A stretch of 64,000 nucleotides of DNA. It comes from Limonium bicolor. Its lineage: Eukaryota; Streptophyta; Magnoliopsida; Caryophyllales; Plumbaginaceae. Position numbers and translations under genes: made by a program. The notes below the pieces were generated by a model. That model did no database searches. It was not told the DNA's origin and saw only the letters and a list, made by a program, of their open reading frames with translations. Each line of letters begins with the position of its first letter. Position 1 is the first letter of the stretch. Of the stretch, positions 56,147 through 64,000 are shown piece by piece. The stretch spans positions 124,869,503 to 124,933,502 of the forward strand of contig CM041783.1 of NCBI GenBank assembly GCA_023374045.1, written 5' to 3'.

Positions 56147-56788
56147 CTAGTGATGTTCCGGCATAGGATTCCCGAAGATATTCCTGCGCTCTGAGAATTG
56201 AAGCCCCTGGTCAATCAGGTCTTGGATCTTATGCTGTAGGGCCCTGCAATGATCGGTATCGTGACCTGGTAGCTGATGGTAGAGACAGAACTGATTTGGA
56301 CTCCTGCCCAAACGGGTGACTCCTGGTCGGGGAGGAAGAGGCTGTAAGATGTTCTGCTCCTGGAGCTTTTTCAGAGCATGACTCAAAGGCCGACCGATAT
56401 CTGTGAATTCTCATTGATTGAAATCCGGTCTTGGAGGTGGTACTGCTCGATAATTCCTCCCTTGTTCCCTTGGCTGCTGGATTGCATTCACCTCGTATTG
56501 TCCCGTGTACCTCTGCGGTGCGCTCTGTGTGTAAGCTGCGGTTGGGTAGGAAGCTTTCGCTGGTTCAGATTTTGGGAATTTTGAATTACTTCCGGATCCT
56601 CGAGGATATCCAAGCTTTAAGTCTCCCTTGTGGATCTTCTCCTCCAAAACTCCTACCTGGCCCATGAGCATATCAAAGCTTGGAAAGTACATATACTTTA
56701 ATTCATCATTGTACTGCTTTTGCATGTTCTCAACAATCATGCGAATTTGTTCCTGCTTATCCTCTATGCTGCTGCTGCCTTCCTCCAC
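56147..56788 (-). pseudogene. Tat/Ogre-like gag, C-terminal part
   Basis: One frame from 56788 (IEDKQEQIRMIVENMQKQY, SFDMLMGQVGVLEEKIHKGD) is interrupted by a single TGA near 56408 (after RPDFNQ). It continues to 56147 with the zinc-like CLYHQLPGHDTDHCRALQHK and IQDLIDQGLQFSERRNIF, ending NPMPEHH. CxxH...GHxxxxC with KIQDLID is characteristic of Tat/Ogre gag, and pol would follow here in a full element. Confidence 0.8.
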
Positions 56789-57396
56789 CGCTTTATAAAG
56801 TTAGACATGGACTCACTTCCCGTTTGGCGCGTGCTGGCAAGGTCAGACCGGGTGATTTCCAGATTTTTGGCATACTCAAAGTGAGTCAGGAAGGCTTCAC
56901 ATATCTCCTCGTATGTCTTGGTGTTCATTCTTTGAGTTAGGTACCATCGTTGAGGAATCTCATCTAGGTATCGGGCAAAAACCTTGGCCTTCTGCATATC
57001 ATTGAGCCTCAGGATAGACATCTCTCGATCAAACATCGCCAAATGGATTTGGGGATCGGTCGAGCCCTTGTAGAGAGCCAAGGTGGGAAGCTTCAGCTTC
57101 GCAGGTAGCTCGACGTCTGGATAAGATCCCATGGAGAGATAGTCAAAACCAGCGGGTTTACCGGCCTTTTCCATGCACTCAATGCGCCTCAGAGCCCTCT
57201 GAACTTCAACAGCTAATTGGTTCCCGGGAGCACCACCTCCGTATCCAACTTGGGTGTCATGTCCCTCCAAGGAGATATTGTCCATGCCGTACAAAGGGTT
57301 GACAAATCCTTGCAGCGGTCTTTCCTGTCTTGCCGCCTCCAAAGATCCTATTTTCTCATGGAGCTCAACTATTGCCACCGTATGCCGTGCCTCCAA
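56764..57396 (-). CDS. Tat/Ogre-like gag, central retrotransposon gag domain
   Basis: 210 codons. EALEARHTVAIVEL-like coiled coil, then SMGSYPDVELPAKLKLPTLA, LYKGSTDPQIHLAMFDREMS, FARYLDEIPQRWYLTQ and STRQTGSESMSNFIKRWRKA, the canonical gag core. A frameshift near 56790 carries the reading into the C-terminal part. The ATG at 57396 is internal, because coiled-coil sequence precedes it in another frame. Confidence 0.85.
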   Translation of the reverse strand: MEARHTVAIVELHEKIGSLEAARQERPLQGFVNPLYGMDNISLEGHDTQVGYGGGAPGNQLAVEVQRALRRIECMEKAGKPAGFDYLSMGSYPDVELPAKLKLPTLALYKGSTDPQIHLAMFDREMSILRLNDMQKAKVFARYLDEIPQRWYLTQRMNTKTYEEICEAFLTHFEYAKNLEITRSDLASTRQTGSESMSNFIKRWRKAAAA

Positions 57397-57434
57397 GGCT
57401 TCAATGGCAGCTTGATGTTTCTGTACCAGGCTGG

Positions 57435-57815
57435 CTATTTGGTACTGCTCCCCCGTTGGACCCCAGTGGTCCTGCTTTGGGCTGCCGTTTCCAACGCGGC
57501 CAACTTATCCTCCAGCTTGGTGATTGTGTCCACATATTTATTTTCGAGTGCCTGGATTGCTTCCTGGTGTTTCAAATCAAAATTTCTCATGAGCGCTTCA
57601 ACAGAAGTGTTCTGGTTCTCCCCCCCTGCTTGATGATCCTCCTGAGGGATATCGTCATGGACCCGGACCGACATGTCAGATGAGCTGGAATCTACTTCGG
57701 GCTGGAATGATGGAAGTGGAGGAGTAGGCAGTCGGGTCAAACGTCCGGAACTTCTGTCCCAGCGCCTTTCTGAAATCTTGCCTTTTTTTTGTTTCGGAAC
57801 ATAGAGTGAAAACAA
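57435..57815 (-). CDS. Tat/Ogre-like gag, N-terminal part
   Basis: 126 codons starting MFSLYVPKQKKGKISERRW. A Pro/Ser-rich segment is followed by a coiled coil (FDLKHQEAIQALENKYVDTI). It ends in QRGSSTK after a shift; the next frame goes on with the EALEARHTVAIVEL coil of the central domain. It begins about 840 bp after the primer site, a long leader typical of Ogre-like elements. Confidence 0.75.
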   Translation of the reverse strand: MFSLYVPKQKKGKISERRWDRSSGRLTRLPTPPLPSFQPEVDSSSSDMSVRVHDDIPQEDHQAGGENQNTSVEALMRNFDLKHQEAIQALENKYVDTITKLEDKLAALETAAQSRTTGVQRGSSTK

Positions 57816-58653
57816 AAACCATTAGGGCATGGGCTTTCAATGACATGGAAAGATTTTCCTCTGAGGACCCCTATGTTCTAATTACAGGACTCTTTTTCTT
57901 TTTTGGACTGTCCGGGCCTAGCGGGCTGGAGATTTTTGGCATGTGAAATGGGCCAGCAATCCCAAAGGGAATAATGGAAACCTTTGAGCTTATTCTGAGA
58001 GGGTGATTTTGTGAAGGTAAAGGCATTTGGGCCACTAAAACCCTCAAGTGTTTCATTTGGACTGGGAAAGATTGATGGATCGATACAGACATTGGGCCTA
58101 AGGCCCAGGAGAAAGAACATATGCATAGAAGTCTTATATAAGGAGGTGATGCAAATGTCCTCACAAAGTGACTCAGTCCAACGGGTACAGATCGATCCGG
58201 AGAGGTGCTTGGGGCGCAGGCCCAGGTCACCACAAAGGAATAGGGCTTGCACGCTATTCTCTTTGGGCTTCCCCACTTTTTTCACATCACCTGAAGGTGT
58301 GCGTCTACGGTTGGGTCTTTGACTGACCAAACAATGGGCTAGGTAAGGGTACTGCCAGGAAAATGCTTGGGGCTAAAGCCCAGGTATTAAGGGGGTGTGG
58401 TTAGACGACACCCTCCTCTTTTCCCCCACTTATTCACATCACCTAAAAGGTGTGAGTCCCTGACAGGGGACCCTCAAACGGGTCCCGGGGTGAAATTGGT
58501 TTATGTGGACCCTCGCTCTCATATGATGCAAGGGTACAAAAATTGAAATTGCGCACAAAAGTAAATAAACAATGTAATAAAAGCCATAAATAAACATCTT
58601 TCAAGTTAAGCCTCTTTCTTAAAATTAAACAAGTTAAAAAAAAAGAAGTTAAG
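57816..58653 (-). other. 5' leader of the gag-only element
   Basis: Between primer site and gag. Contains direct repeats of CCCAGG / GGTGTG-type text (CACATCACCTGAAGGTGTG near 58283 and CACATCACCTAAAAGGTGTG near 58435), possible leader hairpins. No credible gene. Confidence 0.5.
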
Positions 58654-58671
58654 TCCCCAGCAGAGTCGCCA
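58654..58671 (-). other. Primer-binding site (tRNA-Arg type) of the gag-only element
   Basis: On the minus strand TGGCGACTCTGCTGGGGA lies 3 nt after the LTR end, the tRNA-Arg site typical of Ogre/Tat elements. Confidence 0.9.
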
Positions 58672-58674
58672 GTC

Positions 58675-60479
58675 TGTGAGCCTCGATTTTAAACCATATC
58701 CTATGTTGATTAAAGCTGATTAGGATCTAGTCGGGTTTTAGGTCCACTTATAATCTAAGATTAATAACTATGTCATATAACAATAATTATTAAAACCTAA
58801 GCTAGCTCACTGGAACCTATTATGAGTCGCCACCTAATTTTAACCTAGATCAAATTAGGAAAGGAGAGTTCGGGTTCGGGGGCTTAGTATTCGACTTATT
58901 TAGGGTTTAAATTACTTTCATTACCCTTCCTAGGTCGTTTTTCCTCTACTTGGTTTATTTACGGCTTTCTACAAAGTTGTTTTTAACCTAGGTGCGCGCT
59001 TCTGTTTTTTTTTATTTTTTAACGTTTTTTGACAGAAAATTAAAGTGAAATTGAAAGTTACCTAAACTAGGGTTTCAGAGGCAGAATTAGGTCAAATTTT
59101 AATTACGTCCATGGCCACGGACCTAATGTCCGAGACCACAGACCCCAGTTGAATTAGGTGATTTCGAAAACAGAACTAAAATAAAAACGCAAACTTGAAA
59201 AGTCCGGGGCAACGGACAGGGTGTCCGTGGGCCCGAACATGTATTGACAGAAACCCTAAAATTTGAAAAATTGAAAAATACAAAATCCCGCCACCGTCCG
59301 TGGGTGTCCGTGGTCACGGACAACCCGTCCGTGGTCCCGGACAATGAGTCCGAGGTCACGGACAACCCATGGACAGTGGGTTTTTGATGGTTCCCGAGGG
59401 TGTTTTGGGCTCAAATTTTATGGGTGTGTAGCCTGAAAGATTTTAAAAACATTAGCAACTGAAGGAACTCAATTTGACATCAAAATTAATACGAAACTTA
59501 GCAAATAAGTAACAAGGCAGTAGCTAAAACAATCAGCAATACAGAAATGAAAAAGAGTTAGTTTAAGCCCAAATTTTGAGGCAAGACTGATAAGGTCGTG
59601 GAGAGTTAGGAAAGTGGGATTTCTACCTGTTTTACCTTCGGATTCACAACGATTCTTCACACCGGGATTCGTAGAGTGCTCCGTTTGTGGCAGACCCGAA
59701 AGATTTTCGAACCGAGCTTCTGGTGGTTGGTTGTTCTTGCTGTTCTTCACGTTTTGGTGGTGTTTTGTGGGGTTTTGATGATTATTGGTGCTTTGGGGAT
59801 TGGAAAACGTGTTTAGATGGTGATTTCGGGGGATTTTCGGTATGATTCGGGTGGCCGGGTGTTGGAAAACGTGAGAGAGAGAGAGAGGAGGCTGTGCTTT
59901 CTGTCTTCCTAGGGTTCTTGAGCATATGAGATTCTGCTTTTATAAAAAAAACCTATCCCTTATATAGACTTTCTTAAAGATAAAGAAAATCTAGTAAAAG
60001 TAAGATTTTTTGATATTTTAATTAAGTGACTTCTCAAAGGAATTTTGCTGTGAATTTTTAACCACGTGTCAAGGATGACAATTATGAATTTTATGAAGTG
60101 GAATCGGATTTTTTAAATGTTGGAATATTTTTAAATTGAATTTCTCGTCAGATTCAGTCAGAAATTGCTAGAAAATTATTGGAAATTCGAAAAATCAAAA
60201 TTCCAACGCCATTATGCTTAAAATGTCATCCTCTATCATGGGTTAAAATATCAAAACATTTCAAGCTGATTTGGGCATCCTTTGGAGGAGAGAGAAAGCT
60301 TATATGAGGTCTTAGGAGCCTTAAAAATTACAAAAACGCCCCTGACAATGACGGAGCTGCTCCCCATGCCCTGGAATGCGCCGATCAAGCCGGGATCTCA
60401 CTACTTGACTGAAATGCCTCTCACAACACCAAAACCTCGTAGACCCTAACCAGGGGGGGTCAAAATTTTGGGTATAACA
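58675..60479 (-). repeat. 5' LTR of the gag-only element
   Basis: Partner of 51377-53203, with the same termini. The palindromes lie at 59107-59363 and the GA tract is short. Scattered substitutions separate the two LTRs. Confidence 0.93.
59107..59363. repeat. GTCCGTGG...CCACGGAC palindromes, 5' LTR copy
   Basis: Same set as 51808-52065 with compensating and non-compensating changes; for example GTCCGTGGTCACGGAC is perfect here where the other LTR has GTCTGTGGTCACGGAC. Confidence 0.85.
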
Positions 60480-60484
60480 CTAGG

Positions 60485-61450
60485 GTTTACGCTTCTGTAC
60501 TCTGTAGGACTGAGTGTTTTGGTATTGCTCTGGTGTAGTTAGTGATCTAGTGGAAATATGAAAAAGGTCAATGTTGGTAATTCTTCCTTTGACTCTGGAT
60601 ATTGTTTCATCCATGAGCTGAGTCTCTTGTTTTTTCGACGTGCGCGCGTCTTCAATGGTAACAGTGAGGGGCTGTATATCCCCTATCCCAAAAGGGACGT
60701 AGTAAACAGTGAGGGGCTGTATATCCTCTGTCCTAAAAGGACGTACTTAGTGGTGGGGGCCATCTCTCCCAGTTTAATTTATTCCACTCTTGAGTATATT
60801 TTGCCTTTGGGAATCAGCTTTCTGAAATGGTGGGGACATAAACTGTCTACCACGGGTTATGGGTATTCATATCATTCCTAGTCCTTTGTGACTACTTGAG
60901 TCCTTCTATTCTTAACCACAATTGGTTCTAACATCAATAACGGATGCTTACTAACTATATGGTGTGACTTCTTAAGTGGTTGACTTGGTTTTTAAGTTCT
61001 TAGTCTCTATCCTTACCTTGTTCTCTTTTCTCTATGATTTATTGTTTTGAAGTGCCTCATTTCCCTGTTTTACTTTCAAGAGTTTGATTTCAAGTTACTG
61101 TTTATTTTGAAGAGTTATGTTTATATATTGTTTTGGAGAATTGTACCAGTTCCATTCTAGGGAACTGACTCACCCCTCCCGGGGTGGGCTGCTTGGTTTC
61201 ATCTTGCAGGTACGAATTGTTTATACAGGTGGCCACGAAGAGTATGAGTGATTGGGATGGGAATTAGGATTTGTGGAGAGTTGTTGTAATATGATATTAA
61301 TGTAGTCATGTTATGTTTTCTCGAGTTCAGACTGTAACATTTGTAAGTAGTAATTGGTGAGGTTATGTGGCGGGTGTTTGGAGCCCGATGATCTGTAATC
61401 GCCATTAGAGATTTTATTCCGCTGTATTTATTGTAAATAGGGGCGTTACA
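60485..61450 (+). mobile_element. Solo LTR C, right segment
   Basis: It ends GGGGCGTTACA at 61450, followed by duplication CCTAA (61451-61455). It has a 45-bp tandem duplication (60661-60750, ACAGTGAGGGGCTGTATATC start) and a GGGAACTGACTCACCCCTCC ... TTGCAGGTACGAA region (61150-61215) like that in solo LTRs A and B, placed near the end that would abut the primer site. The open frame 60558-60881 spans the duplication and is not a recognised gene. Confidence 0.75.
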
Positions 61451-62673
61451 CCTAAATTCCACAAGAGTTGTAGATCCTCTATCAAAGGTTATGGGAATAC
61501 ATCAATTTTGTTGCCCGGTTGATTTGGACCCGATATTAACATAGACAACAAGATGTGTCTTGGATTCGTGCATAACCACAACGGCAGATTGTAAATAACC
61601 AAAAGCACAGGCCAGGTATTGTGTATGTTACTCAAAGTACCGTAAGGGTTCATCCCATCCGTGCACAAGCCTAGCCTTAGGTTTCTCGGTTCATTACCAA
61701 AATCAGGAAATTTTATGTCTACGTTTCTCCACTGTGGTGCATTAGTGGGATGTCTCAATCTGTCATCCTTCTTCCTGTGAACTGAATGCCACCGAAGATT
61801 CTCTGTGTCTTTCTCAACAAAGAACGAACGTCTGAACCTTGGAATGATGGGCAGGTACCACAAGACCTTAGCCGGTGAACCTCTCTTACTACCGCTGATG
61901 TCAGTTTGTTATTTCTTCAGATACCGTGACTCTTCACATGCTGAACAGCTTTCAGCAAATTCATCCGATTTCTAAAACAACATGCAACCATTTGGACAAG
62001 TATGAATTTTCTGATACTCAAAACCTATTGGGCACATCAATTTTTTGGCTGAGTAAGTAGTCGGTAAAACATTGTCCACCGGAAGAATGTTTTTCAATAG
62101 TTCCAAGAGGGCAGTGAAACTTACATCACTTCAGCCATATTTCGCTTTCAAGTTGAATAGCTTTAGGACGACACTCAACTTGCTTAACTTTGTAGGGTCA
62201 CACCCGGGGTATAGTGGTGTTTTGGATGAATCCAACAAATTTTCATACTTGTCTGGTGTGTTAGAGTGATGCCGTTCCACATCTTCGAGCATTGTTTCAA
62301 TGTTATCGTAGAAATCTGGCTCAACGTCAACTGTAACGTCTTCCGAATCACCCGTAACAGTATCATCTCCGAGTTCTGTTTCTGTGTTTGCCAGACCATT
62401 ATCCCCTTCGACAAGCTTAATAACATCAAACACACTCTGACCATGTCATCGGATTATGTCTTGGAAATCCTTTATAAAACCGCGGCGAATCAGATATTCC
62501 TTAACCATTTCAACGCCGTGATATCTCAGATTGTTTTGGCAGTCGATACATGGACAAAATATGTATCCCTTGTCTGAAGGTTTCAAATTGTTCGCCAACA
62601 CCGTGTATAACTTATCAACTCCTTCTAAAAACTTGTCGTCCAACTTTCCGCTGTAAATCCACGAACGTTCCAT
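61451..62673 (-). pseudogene. TNP2 transposase piece A (N-terminus and Transposase_21)
   Basis: Start of the CACTA transposase at ATG 62673. The transposase-associated domain (MERSWIYSGKLDDKFLEGVD, GYIFCPCIDCQNNLRYHGVE) lies at 62673-62446. An acidic linker (62433-62131) follows with LLELLKNILPVDNVLPTTYS in between. Then ICP-like MCPIGFEYQKIHTCPNGCML, a stop, SCSACEESRYLKK, a stop, and Transposase_21: LWYLPIIPRFRRSFFVEKDT, NLRLGLCTDGMNPYGTLSNI, PLWLCTNPRHILLSMLISGP. The gene is cut at 61451 by solo LTR C. At least three in-frame stops and two shifts make it non-functional. Confidence 0.87.
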
Positions 62674-62923
62674 CTCCTTCTAGCTATTTAGATGAAGGAA
62701 GCCATTTCATACCGTCACCCGTGGCGGAGTCTTTGCATTTTTGTATCTTATCAACCTAAATCCATCCATGAGTATTAAATCCCACCGGTGAACGTGTTTT
62801 TAATATGTAATTTATTGAAAATTTCGGTAGCATCTCCCTACAGTTATTCAAATGCACGGCATTATGATATAAATCAATAATATATGCACTCGAAGAGCAA
62901 TAAAGAGATACTGCTAAAATAAT
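62674..62923 (-). other. CACTA sequence upstream of TNP2, up to the gap
   Basis: No gene recognised. It should be the 5' untranslated and subterminal side of the CACTA element; no TTACGGT repeats or CACTA terminus appear before the gap. Confidence 0.4.
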
Positions 62924-63423
62924 NNNNNNNNNNNNNNNNNNNNNNNNNNNNNNNNNNNNNNNNNNNNNNNNNNNNNNNNNNNNNNNNNNNNNNNNNNNNN
63001 NNNNNNNNNNNNNNNNNNNNNNNNNNNNNNNNNNNNNNNNNNNNNNNNNNNNNNNNNNNNNNNNNNNNNNNNNNNNNNNNNNNNNNNNNNNNNNNNNNNN
63101 NNNNNNNNNNNNNNNNNNNNNNNNNNNNNNNNNNNNNNNNNNNNNNNNNNNNNNNNNNNNNNNNNNNNNNNNNNNNNNNNNNNNNNNNNNNNNNNNNNNN
63201 NNNNNNNNNNNNNNNNNNNNNNNNNNNNNNNNNNNNNNNNNNNNNNNNNNNNNNNNNNNNNNNNNNNNNNNNNNNNNNNNNNNNNNNNNNNNNNNNNNNN
63301 NNNNNNNNNNNNNNNNNNNNNNNNNNNNNNNNNNNNNNNNNNNNNNNNNNNNNNNNNNNNNNNNNNNNNNNNNNNNNNNNNNNNNNNNNNNNNNNNNNNN
63401 NNNNNNNNNNNNNNNNNNNNNNN
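62924..63423. other. Assembly gap of exactly 500 N
   Basis: A round-number N run marks a scaffold join of arbitrary length. The two sides need not be adjacent by the implied distance. Any ORF spanning it is artificial. Confidence 0.99.
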
Positions 63424-63880
63424 AAATCACTAGGTTGCCTCCCAGTCAGCTGCTCTTCTTTAAAGTCTTTAGCTAGACTCTTCCTAATTTGATTCAATTG
63501 AAGGAAGTGTGGTTGGGATCCCCATAACATCTTATAGCAAGCTTCTTCAATCTCCTCAGCTCTTTCCGCATTCGCCAAGAGAATTTCTTCTTCATGGTCG
63601 AGCTTGTCTCCTGAGAAACTAGCTTGTTACAGAACTGGAATCATTGTCACTAAAGAACACCGCATGCATAGAAAGAAGCTCATGATCAGTACCAATGTAA
63701 TGTTTTAAGTGAGCACCGTTTACCTTGAATGCTTCACCAGCTTTATTCTCAAGCTCATATGCTCCATAAGATGTAACTCCCACAACTCTAAAGGGATTGA
63801 AACTAGCAACCTCTCCATATACGTCCTCGACCTATCGTGGACGTGTCGTTTGTGCTGGATAAACGACTTGATATTTTATG
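63424..63880 (-). mobile_element. Diverged Athila-like element fragment (integrase end)
   Basis: GGTTGCCTCCCAGTCAGCTG at 63434 matches 35639 onward, and 63680-63770 (minus strand: LENKAGEAFKVNGAHLKHY-like, HDQ region) matches the C-terminal integrase stretch at 35880-35985. Divergence is much larger than between the LTRs of the complete copy, so it is a separate, older element. Its left part lies in the gap. Confidence 0.75.
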
Positions 63881-64000
63881 GAAGAACGTGATAAACTCAA
63901 ACTAGAAACTCCTTTTCGATTGAGAATTTACACTCTTGAAATTCACTCAACCTCCCTCCGCCCAACCTATGGACTCCGGGACAGTTATGGACTTATCACC
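63881..64000. other. Unassigned right edge
   Basis: No recognised feature; the alignment with the integrase region of the complete Athila-like element fades after about 63810. Confidence 0.3.

Larger units (their letters stand above)
51377..60479 (-). mobile_element. Gag-only Ogre/Tat-like LTR element (TR-GAG type), 9.1 kb
   Basis: LTRs 51377-53203 and 58675-60479 (TGTGAGCCTCG ... GGGTATAACA on the plus strand) and duplication CTAGG (51372-51376 and 60480-60484) bound it. On the minus strand a tRNA-Arg-type primer site is followed by a Tat/Ogre-like gag. No protease, RT, RNase H or integrase can be found in the remaining 3 kb, which hold tandem repeats. It must be mobilised by a partner element. 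It sits inside solo LTR C. Confidence 0.88.
23469..62923 (-). mobile_element. CACTA (En/Spm-type) DNA transposon, nested and split
   Basis: The left end begins CACTGGTGGAACGAAGGCCTT-like sequence at 23469, preceded by AGT (23466-23468), a plausible 3-bp duplication and a match to the MULE arm it entered. Subterminal TTACGGT/ACCGTAA motifs follow. Two genes on the minus strand are typical of CACTA elements: TNP2-like transposase (62673 down to about 27437) and a Transposase_24/DUF8039/Ulp1-like gene (27283 down to about 24600). Two solo LTRs (28149-45673 and 47019-61450) interrupt it. The other terminus is not seen; it should lie in or beyond the 500-N gap. Without the insertions the visible element is only about 7.5 kb. 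Confidence 0.8.

Noticed and set aside
60558..60881. 107-codon ORF in solo LTR C with an internal repeat GLYI
   Set aside because: The repeat reflects a 45-bp DNA duplication; no homologous family is recognised and the frame lies inside an LTR.
47019..61450. A complete large non-autonomous LTR element (LARD) instead of a solo LTR
   Set aside because: The two ends are not copies of each other and no primer site follows the left end, so direct terminal repeats are missing.
62756..63578. ORFs of 224 and 234 codons crossing the gap
   Set aside because: They exist only because N positions are read as open frame.
1..64000. tRNA, rRNA or microRNA genes
   Set aside because: No cloverleaf with A/B boxes or rRNA sequence was seen; the tRNA-like strings are primer-binding sites, and the hairpins are the LTR palindromes.

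Overview
The window looks like nuclear DNA of a flowering plant, most likely a eudicot; the species cannot be told from sequence alone. The evidence is plant-type spliced exons of a ROOT UVB SENSITIVE (DUF647) gene, and plant-specific transposon lineages: Ty1/copia, chromodomain Gypsy, Athila-like and Ogre/Tat-like Gypsy, CACTA/EnSpm, and a Mutator-like element (MULE) with plant mobile domain (PMD) sequence. About 90 percent of the window is transposon-derived, arranged as one deep nest.

Left part (1-6783). A decayed copia LTR, primer-binding site and gag (about 720-2041) are followed on the same strand by the last seven exons of a RUS-family gene (2667-4017). These exons have intact splice sites and one open frame, and they are the only host coding sequence recognised. 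A broken PMD gene follows (5136-6783). It is split by a 3.8 kb solo LTR (6784-10606, TSD GAAGT) and resumes at 10607.

MULE block (11357-14356). A Mutator-type transposase with an OTU-like protease region on the minus strand is followed by a head-to-head inverted second copy of the same transposase segment. The result is a roughly 2.4 kb imperfect palindrome, structurally like the maize silencing locus Mu killer.

Central nest (14357-62923). A 9.1 kb chromodomain (Tekay/Del-type) Gypsy element (14357-23460, TSD AGAAT) lies next to the end of a CACTA element that starts at 23469 and runs past the assembly gap. The CACTA TNP2 transposase gene (minus strand) is cut into three pieces by two giant solo LTRs: 28149-45673 (TSD GATAT) and 47019-61450 (TSD CCTAA). 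The first solo LTR contains a 13 kb Athila-like element (30110-43138, TSD AGCAT). The second contains a 9.1 kb gag-only Ogre/Tat-like element (51377-60479, TSD CTAGG). All these target-site duplications can be read directly, so the order of insertion is unambiguous.

Right end. There is a gap of exactly 500 N (62924-63423), then another diverged Athila-like integrase-end fragment.

Most unusual observations. (1) Arrays of GTCCG...CGGAC palindromes, mostly with a period near 70 bp, sit in the LTRs or leaders of four different LTR-element families here; two different Gypsy lineages share a 20-nt exact match inside them. (2) The MULE inverted duplication is a candidate natural hairpin-RNA silencing locus. 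(3) Nearly all Gypsy coding regions are broken by single-base indels even though their LTR pairs differ by only about 1 percent by eye. No cooperating operon-like gene set is present; apart from the RUS gene, the genes are individual selfish-element genes, mostly inactive.
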